Part shown: positions 53,522-64,000 of the stretch, in pieces
How the letters are laid out: each line of letters begins with the position of its first letter
Position numbering within the stretch: the stretch's first letter is position 1
From: Theristus sp. LFF4_11
Lineage: Eukaryota > Nematoda > Chromadorea > Monhysterida > Xyalidae
NCBI GenBank assembly: GCA_030248135.1
Contig: JASANC010005656.1
Span: forward strand, 55,570 to 119,569
Direction: 5' to 3'
Length of the DNA: 64,000 nt
Made by a program: the position numbers and the translations under genes
Notes under the pieces: model-generated
What the model saw: the letters and a program-made list of their open reading frames with translations, nothing else
The model's database searches: none
Told to the model about the DNA's origin: nothing

Positions 53522-55573
53522 TCAATCAAACAAGTCTTGATAGTCGCGCAGGCTGATTTGATCGTTCACTTTTAACTTCCAGCGCAACCAATCACGACGC
53601 CCTATTCAAACGACACGGCCAATCAGCGCGTTGTTTTGCGAAACTCTTCAAAATTCTCTGCACTTCAGTTTGCTGGAAACCAGACACCCCGCCCCCTCAG
53701 ATCGCCCACACTTATTCTTCTCCCTTCAGCGCAGCAGGTGAAATTTTCGCGAACTTTCCATGGCGTTTGGCGCCAAACGTGCTGCCGATCGGTGGAACGA
53801 TGGTTGAACGTGTCCGTCATTGGCATTTGCGTGAAGCGAAGTTGCTGCTGCCGGTTTCTGGTGTCGGCCATTTTCACGCCAATCTTGGAAAACATAAAAC
53901 CAATATAATGAGTTTGAAGGCATCCACTGCAGTTTCAGTGAGACAACAATACCCGCCCGTCCGCAACAGTTGCCCGCTATTGTGTCCGTAATGCTTGATC
54001 ATAGCCCCGCTATTTGGCATGACCCTGCGGAGCGGGTATGGCTTGCGGGGAGAGACAAGTAAACGGTGCACAGTTGCGGGAAAAGTTTGTGCGCTATGCT
54101 CTCAGCATTTGTGGCAAATTCTTGCCTGATAAACTGCTTTTAACAAAAACTGGCTCCAAGTATTGTCAAGTGAAACAATCGAGATTATGATTCTGGAAAA
54201 AACTTCGCCAACCGTTGACAGACACTTCGCTACGATCAGATCGCCAAAGTTCGGTTTATCTGGAGGACAATTTCCAGCCGCAATCGCGTGCACCATTTTG
54301 AGCATGATCTCGCGGCTGATGATCTGATTGAAAGGGTTGAGTAACGAAAATTATTTTTCAGTTTGCTTCACTTCACAATTACAGAGCACACTGTTCCACA
54401 TGCAGTCGCTTTGCTCAAGTGCACACTGAAAAGGTGTTGCAATTTGCGATGTTTTGTATTTTTACTTTCCTTGTTTTTTTTTGTTTTTGTTGCCATTATT
54501 ATTGAGGTTGTTTTGTTCTTGACAATGCCGCCACTTGGTGAACTTACCACCGTGCGTCAACCGCATGAACTTATATTTTAGGTTTTTTTTAAATTCAAAA
54601 AAAATATTTTCACCTGTCCACCACCACCAGCATTGAACAGAATTTTCGTCGTTCCATATTGTTGCGTGTAGCCGTATTGAAATGGGGCACTCAGCTTCTG
54701 TTGTCTCAGGAAATGTTGCAGATTTTCAACGATGAAGTATGAGTCGTCGTCCGACTGCAAAACGACAACAACTTTTTTGTTTTGAATATTTTTCTTGCGT
54801 CTTTCGTTATTACAACATTTGCAGTGAATTGACAAACGAGGATATGCTGATTGTTTTTTTAAAAAACCGTAAAAAACTGATCACGGTAATAACTTGTTTC
54901 AGAAGGGAATCATGAGAAAGCTCAATTCACACCGATTTACTGATTTTATTATTGAAAACAGACTCCAAATTACAGTTCAAATTCAAAACTTGCATCAAAA
55001 CTTCCAAACCTGCAGCACCCAGTCATACGATCTCGGATCAATATTCTCCGCAATATAAGCGTATGCCCGCAATGCTTTCGGCCACGCCTGTCCGTAGCCT
55101 TCCACAATAGGCAACACAATCAAACTGACGTTTCGAAATGTTGGAGTTTTCGAATGATCTTCACTCTTGTTCAATAAAAATCGGTCGTAGCTCCGTTGTA
55201 CAATTGTGATTTGCGTTGAATTTTTGGATTTCAGCAAAGTTTGCCCGACAAAAAACAGCAGATGAACACATTTTCGACCCCAGGTCTCTTGTATCGCTGT
55301 GTGCTGTTCGATTCGTGACTTCGATGTCAGCACCCAGCACAGCAGCCGAGTTTGACGGTGAACGTACGAGTTCTCGGCGAATTCACTTTGTTTGAACCAG
55401 TCGATGTTTCGGGAATCGCTAGTCAGATTCCGCAGGAATGTCCGCGGAAAAACAGAATATAATTTGCCGTCAAGTGAAATGAGCGAAATCAGCCAATAAG
55501 CGAACAGCAGACAGATCATGATCATTGTCAAGGATATTTGAGATTTGCTTCTGTGGGAAGGAGAGTTTTCCAT
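53522..55573 (-). CDS. core-1 beta-1,3-galactosyltransferase-like enzyme
   Basis: Predicted Golgi type II membrane enzyme of the C1GALT1 (T-synthase) family, which transfers galactose to GalNAc-Ser/Thr. Exons: 55573-55010, 54754-54614, 54323-54213, 53883-53712, 53568-53522; phases agree, about 344 residues, near the family's usual 360. ATG at 55573 is followed by a short cytosolic tail and a membrane anchor (LTMIMICLLFAYWLISLISL). Motifs: TRLLCWVLTS, ETWGRKC, YDWVLQ then SDDDSYFIVENL (metal-binding DDD), FNAGGGGQIISREIMLKM, a cysteine-centred AKCLST, GVKMADTRN and a C-terminal NFTCC. The last exon (47 bases) is supported only by phase and weak similarity. The exact acceptor specificity cannot be told. 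Confidence 0.85.
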
Positions 55574-56274
55574 AGTTTTTTCAATGCAATGTGGAGAATC
55601 AGACAAGATTGAGCACCGAGTAATTTTTGAATGTTACAAATTTTCGTATTTCTATTGTTCGTTAGCATATGGCATGCATAATTTTGCTTTATGCTTCGAT
55701 GAGTATATACTGGAAGAAAAAGTATATCGATTCAAACTTTACCACCAGTGGATAAACAGACTGGCACTGGCAGCAAACATCAGCCACACTGTCACATATT
55801 TTTCAAAAAAGACCGGCTCTGGTTGAAGATTTCAAAAAAAATTCACTGTTGAATTGAAACTGGTGGAACGTGCAAAAGCAGTGACACAAGTTCGGGTTTT
55901 GCAGTTGGATCAACTGAAAATCCTCTCGAATCTGTTGATTAGTTCAGCGACTGATGGTTGGGGTTGACGTTCGGGCGACGTGTGCTGGCTCTCATCGTGA
56001 TTGAATTTCATTTTTTCTTGTTCTTCTGACTTTGAACCGATTGGTAGGCAGTCCAACGTAGCTGGTTGGAGCAAGGCTAAAAAAGTTTACCTGACTTAAT
56101 TCAGTTTTACCGTATCAAATATTGGTGAGACACAAAAGCACCCACCAAAGGAAATGAAAACAAGCAACCAATCAGCGCATACAGCCCAGCGCTAGCAACA
56201 GTCTTTGCACCAACTGTAAGGCTAACTATAGCTCAGTCAGTTGTCATTTTACATTCATGAAAACAAAAACAGTT
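55574..56274. other. gene-free stretch
   Basis: Intergenic space between the stop of the unknown gene (56275) and the start of the galactosyltransferase-like gene (55573), both minus strand. It should hold the latter's promoter; no specific element was recognised. Confidence 0.4.
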
Positions 56275-57871
56275 TCAGCTCTGCATCCTCTGCTTTTGCG
56301 ATTTCTGCTTCAAATTCACGAACGGATCTCCGGTCTTTTCAAACCAACATTTGAATCGTTCATGCTGTTCCCGCCACTGCACATCAATCGAATCGGCGTG
56401 CTGACGAATCTTGCTGATCGTTACGTTTTGCCAGCTGAGAAAGTCACGTTCCCACAATAGAAATCGTCTGGTGAGCTGATGTTGTGTTGATGTGCGTTGT
56501 GGTTGATGTGGCAGATGATTGACTGATGATGATGTTGAGCGGTCATCATCCGCTGACCACGTCCAAGACCAGGAGTTGCGCTTGATGCGACTCTGGTCGA
56601 AAGATGGAGTTCTGAAGCAAAAAAGGAAAATGTAGTTCGTGATGTTGATTAGTTTAGTTGCTGATTTTTGGTAGCCAATTACTAGGAAGGAAAAAAATTG
56701 AGTTAGCTGACCGTATTTTGAGACCGAAGCTGACTAAATTCCAACCAAATCACTGAAGACAAATCTTCTAACTTTTCTACGAAACATGTTTAGAAAATAC
56801 CAAAAGTTCGAAATTTGCTTTTCAGTTCATACGTTTGCTGGTCGTTGTCGTCTTCTTGATCTTTGATGAATGATGGTTCATTCAAAACTCGATCAAGTCG
56901 ATCGTTGATTGTCGAACCTGATGCGGTGCTGCAACAACAGTCGAAACGCTTGTTTTTCATCGGTTTTTGAATTGACTTTGATTTCTTTGCTCTGTGTCAC
57001 CTAGACTTTATTGTGTTTTGCAGCTCCCTCCTTTTTCTGATTTGGTTGTGTTCCTCAAAGTTTTTTGTGGAGTCGCCGAGAAACACTGATTTTGTTACGC
57101 TTAACCGTAACAATTCAGAGCACCAAAAAAGAGAACACGGCAAGATTTGCCTTGTTGGTGGTCAAGTGGTCCAAAGCATTATTCCGGTAATCCAGGTATA
57201 CTGTACGTATGGGTTCGAATCTATTTCAGATGCCGACTGCATCTGTCTTCAAAAATAGAATTCGTTCAAAGGTTTTTTAACCTTGGCGGTGAACAGCACG
57301 AGACTGGAGCGGCAGATTCCGGTTTGTAATTGGTGTTGACCCAGATATCAGACTCGGATTTCGAATGTTCCGGAAAATAAGAATGCACGTTTTGTGTTTC
57401 AATCGAATTTGCGGTTTGGGTTTGCTAATTTACGCATTGGATTGGTGGCCCTTACGTTTTCACTTGAGTTGCCACTTTTGCCAAGCTGCCTGCCATTGTT
57501 GTAGAACAGGCACACCTGTAGAATGTCAAAAACGGAATTAGTCATAGGCAGAAAAACTAGTCTGATCTGAAGCACCGTTGATTGGCTGCAAACGGCAAAA
57601 AATTAAACAATTCTGTGCTTTAAAAAAGCTTCCAACCGAATCGTTGAAGCGGATCGTCTGCGTCTGACTGTCGTCAGCAATTTTATTCGCTTCCGTTTGT
57701 GTTGATCGGTCAATTTTCGGAACGTCTTTTTTCTTATTTTCGCTCACAGCAGCAGAGAGCGATGACTCATCAGTGGTGTTGGTTGATTTGTTAGAAGATG
57801 AATCTTGTTGACACGGATGGTTGATTGATAGGTCGAATAAGCTCTGAAAAAGGGGGACTTTTCTTGTAGGC

Positions 57872-57908
<37 letters not shown>

Positions 57909-58145
57909 TTAAAGTTAAAAAATCAAATCCTTTTTCGTTCATTTTCCCTCAAGTGGAATTGAAACGAGCTGACAAACTTGAAGTTGTTCGCGAATCACGT
58001 GAGCGGGTAGTAAACGTCGTTGGCAGCACAGTGCGCATTGGCACGGGTCAACGCTGCTACTGGTGCTGGTGGTGGTGCTGTACGATAACGACTGACGCGG
58101 ATGATGAGGCTGTTTGGTGTCGTCAGTTTCGACGTGGCGATGCAT
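56275..58145 (-). CDS. unrecognised six-exon gene
   Basis: I do not recognise this protein. Six exons join in phase: 58145-57978, 57843-57637, 57515-57456, 57424-57282, 56928-56833, 56611-56275, about 336 residues from a candidate ATG at 58145. The N-terminal half is low-complexity Ser/Thr-rich with STQTE and QTQT motifs; VCLFYNNGRQLGKSG and SDIWVNTNYKPES follow. The last exon has an odd SWSWTWSADDD stretch and then a predicted helical, Trp/Glu/Arg-rich region (LLWERDFLSWQNVTISKIRQ, VQWREQHERFKCWFEKTGDP) ending in a basic tail. No signal peptide or membrane segment is seen. The consistent phases and the well-formed C-terminal helix argue for a real cytoplasmic or nuclear protein. The first exon and start are the weakest part. 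Confidence 0.6.
57121..57260 (+). repeat. possible tRNA-derived repeat
   Basis: TGGTCAAGTGG (box A-like) and GGGTTCGAATC (good box B match) are about 50 bases apart, as in a Ser/Leu-type tRNA with a long variable arm. No complete acceptor stem pairs. It lies in an intron of the unknown gene, on the opposite strand. SINE head or tRNA pseudogene. Confidence 0.4.
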
Positions 58146-59581
58146 GCTGTTGCGGTATCTTTGGGTATACGAACGATGATTGCACGGTATGGCCGAGTAA
58201 ACAAGGGGGGGGGGTACAATTCCGACCCGCCAATTCTTCTTCAAACTTCTTCTCCTGTTAGGTCATTCGAGTGTTTACCTTTGAGCGTTTTACTTTAATT
58301 TTTGTTTTCTTTTTCACTGATTTACTGCATTTCGTGATTGACCAACCAATCATCAGAGCGCTTCGTTCGCTTTATATTTAAAATGCAGCGAATCGTCAAA
58401 TTGCACAAGTTTATGAATACCGTATACCTGTTGTTGATTGCGGTATCAGTGTGTGATGAACTTCCAGAGTGCTGCATGATGATTGTTAGAAAAAAATGTA
58501 ATTTCGTTGAAGGTTTTGTTCTTTTACTAAAAATTGCAAAAAAAATTACAACCAGCGATAAAAGCTTGCTAATTTTATACCAACCATCCAACTTTTTTCG
58601 TGTTAAAAGTTTTTTTATTCATATCCGCATAAACTCGACACTTTTTCTTTGGCAGAACAAAACATGAGAATTTGGAAAATCGAATCTGAAAACGATGATG
58701 TTCAAAACACAAAGAAATAATTATGACCGAAAAACAAGAGAGACACACACTATTCCAGAGAGATCAAGATTTGTTTTTCGAGAAATCAGTGAGAGCAAAA
58801 TCGATAAAAATCTGTAAACACCAAACTTTGTGCGGCATATAAGGTCGTTCAAGAAGAAAAATACAATCTGTTTGTTAGAACCTGCCAGCTAAAAGTGATG
58901 TCATCTCAAATCAGAGACAAGCTGTACCGGAGCCTATAGCTGGTGCTGCAAAAACGATATTCATCACCAGAAAAAAGCATTGACTCGAACGTTTTCTGCG
59001 CACGTACAGTTCTGACAAACTCTCATCCACAAACAAAATCCGTTGTTGATTTCTTTGCGTGTGTTTGTCGAGATGGACACACACTTTCGGGAAGAGTCTT
59101 GATAGTAAGAGGTTTAGGTGAATGTGTGTCTTTGATAACGAATTTCATTTTTCTCTGAGAATCGTGAAAAAAATGTACAAGGCAAATATTTGTCAACACA
59201 CCGAGAGAAAAAAAAACAGAGAAAAACCAGACCAGTAGACCTAGAGGAAATCTGGTTAAAAATTCGATTCGTTGTTTTTTTTCCTCGGACGAAAACCTGC
59301 TGGACAGAACCAAGGCATATCGCACCAAATACGGTGCACTTACGCCATTTCAGGCAGCATGAGTGAACATTTTGAAACAACAGCAGCAACACAGTAGACA
59401 GATCGATTGACCAAAAAGCAATCGAACCAAAATTTTAAAAAATCACCACAAATCAACAATGAAAAAATCACAATGAAAATACCACCGCACTCAATGTCGA
59501 TCAAAACGCTAATTGGCTACCGTTTTTTTTGCTAGCGCTGATTGGTGGCCGCAGCATGATGCAGCCAATCAGCAAGTGCGA
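58146..59581. other. gene-free stretch
   Basis: No exon supported. A partial MITE end (CGGTATGGCCGAGTAAACA) occurs near 58185. The rest is AT-rich with overlapping short frames. Confidence 0.4.
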
Positions 59582-59753
59582 CAGTCGAACTCTAAATTAT
59601 AGCAAAATCAGCGTCGTCGTTGGTGATCACGTGATGCATGCGTTCTGTGCGGAAATCGCTGTGGGGGCAGAGCTTAGTTTGCACAGACAGCACGCATGCA
59701 CGTGACCACCAACCAACCAATCAGCCGATTGCCTGTAATTCCGAGTTCCACCG
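59582..59753. mobile_element. hairpin MITE at the sulfotransferase 3' end
   Basis: A 172-bp copy of the CAGTCGAACTC family, with arms CAGTCGAACTCTAAATTATA and the complement of CGGTGGAACTCGGAATTACA; TA follows the right end. It ends four bases before the stop codon of the sulfotransferase gene, so it forms the start of that gene's 3' UTR. Confidence 0.85.
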
Positions 59754-59757
59754 TAGA

Positions 59758-62710
<2,953 letters not shown>

Positions 62711-63159
62711 CCGTATTACCTCTATTAACCCCCCCCAAAATTAAGCCCCCCCCAAAATAAACCCCCACCCCCTCGGCAAATTTCCAAATAATTCCCCCCA
62801 CCCCAAAAATAATCCCCCATGGGGGATTATTGGAAACCTGTTTGAAACACATACCCAGCGAATTCAGTGGCTGGTTGCAGTGAAAATGATGAAATTGTGC
62901 TACCAAAGGCCCCAAATGGATGAGTTAATGGTAATTTCATTACAAAAGGCTGTTGTAAAAGAAAATTTCTATGTAGAGTAGAAGTTTCTGCGACTTCCTT
63001 CCTGCCATGGAAGGTATTTTTGCCATTTTGCCCACCCGTAAAAATGGTTTCCAAATAACCCCGCCCCCAAAAATAAACCCCCCCCCCCCAAATAAACCCC
63101 CACCCCCAGAAGTCGCTGAAGAAATAAACCCCCATGGGGGTTTATTAGAGGTAATACGG
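62711..63159. mobile_element. MITE, C-rich family, copy 2
   Basis: A 449-bp copy of the element at 1498-1959. Inverted ends CCGTATTACCTCTATTAA and complement, flanked by TA. It shares the interior GGCCCCAAATGGATGAGTTA. Confidence 0.8.
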
Positions 63160-63600
63160 TAATATTGAAAGCAAATTTATCTATCACTTGGAGTCACAAA
63201 CAAAGGAACGTATACATGTTGGGATGTGTCATTTTTCAACCCCAATGCCTCGAGGGTTCACAAGCACCTTTCCTGGACCATGTAATACAAGGGTGTGCTA
63301 ACAAAGAACGTAATCATGCGGATGCGCGAGCGAGCGTCAGCGAGCGGACAGCGCATCACGCATTATATGAGCCGTTATCCTCTCGCGCGCGTTTTTCAAA
63401 TTTGCTCGCTTCCTCCAGCGAGCATAGTATAAGCCACAAACTTGGTTCTGTGCACACGAAACGAACACCCAAAGTTGTGCTTGGAGCCGCGAAAAAATTT
63501 TTATCCGACTACTTTTCATACGCTGTAGACACGAAAAACCTATTCTGAAAACAGTGTTACTTATTTTTCTATCTCTTTTTTTTTCCGGTATGTCATCAAC
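63160..63600. other. gene-free stretch
   Basis: No gene or clear repeat identified. One open frame of 127 codons (63165-63548, +) shows no recognisable domain and nothing that supports it as coding. Confidence 0.35.
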
Positions 63601-64000
63601 ATGTGTTCGCGCTTTCAGTTTTTACCTGCGACACTTTCACAGTCGAACAAAAATGTTCCCTGGGGTAATTCCATCCGGAGATTTTGAAAATTGGGTTAAT
63701 TTTTTGCCCCGACCACTTTTTTGGGTAAAAATTTGGGCATTTTTAAAAGTTCGCAGCGTTTTCACCGGGTTTCAAGTGTTCGCCCTTTCAATTTTTAGCT
63801 GGGACACGTTCACAGTTGAACGAAAAATGTTTCCTAGGGTAATTTCATCCGTAGATTTGGAAAAATGAGTTAGTGTTTGCTGACCCTTTTTGGGGGTAAA
63901 AAATTGGGAAGCTTTTTTTGAAAGTTCGCAGGATTGTCACCTGGTTTTAAGTGTGTTCGCCCTTTCAATTTTTAGCTGGGACACTTTCACAGTTGAACAA
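63601..64000. repeat. diverged tandem repeat of about 175 bp at right edge
   Basis: CGCCCTTTCAATTTTTAGCT followed by GGGACAC recurs at about 63780 and 63958, with an older relative (GCTTTCAGTTTTTACCTGCG) at about 63610. Spacing is about 172-178 bases and the intervening sequence is similar. The array runs past the window end. Confidence 0.8.

Noticed and set aside
58183..58201. Fifth copy of the CAGTATGGCCGA MITE
   Set aside because: Only one end is recognisable, with no matching partner end nearby.

Overview
The window is nuclear DNA of a multicellular animal. Its genes are split by many introns with matching phases, it carries animal developmental and glycan genes, and it is crowded with SINEs, MITEs, Helitrons and a Penelope-like retroelement. 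I cannot name the species. The gene set fits an invertebrate, and an ecdysozoan such as a nematode is my guess only. All exon models were read by eye from splice sites, reading-frame continuity and remembered family motifs; no search was run.

Layout. 1-13.2 kb: no gene supported, only dispersed and simple repeats. 13.2-27.7 kb (+): a Grainyhead/CP2 transcription factor gene, with a 7.1-kb intron holding a 107-bp tandem array and a pair of equal-length alternative exons inside the DNA-binding domain. 27.7-30.4 kb: 3' UTR/intergenic. 30.4-48.0 kb (-): a HERC4-like E3 ubiquitin ligase (RCC1 propeller plus HECT) in 20 visible exons. Its first propeller blade is not found. One intron carries a roughly 6-kb composite insertion with 8-bp target duplications and a decayed Penelope-like element of permuted (endonuclease-first) order. 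48.5-51.3 kb: two Helitrons joined head to tail. 51.3-55.6 kb (-): two neighbouring core-1 beta-1,3-galactosyltransferase-like genes; the downstream one seems to lack the DxD metal-binding exon. 56.3-58.1 kb (-): an unrecognised six-exon gene. 59.8-61.4 kb (-): a heparan sulfate 3-O-sulfotransferase. 61.4-64 kb: repeats.

The grh and HERC genes converge tail to tail; HERC, both galactosyltransferases, the unknown gene and the sulfotransferase all lie on the minus strand. Three of these encode Golgi-type glycan enzymes (O-glycan core and heparan sulfate modification), but nothing shows that they work together. Transposable elements sit mostly in introns, often within tens of bases of splice sites or stop codons.

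The strongest candidates for something new are the mutually exclusive exon pair in the Grainyhead DNA-binding domain; the Penelope-like element whose putative ORF1 first exon lies downstream of its other exons; and the DxD-less galactosyltransferase paralogue.
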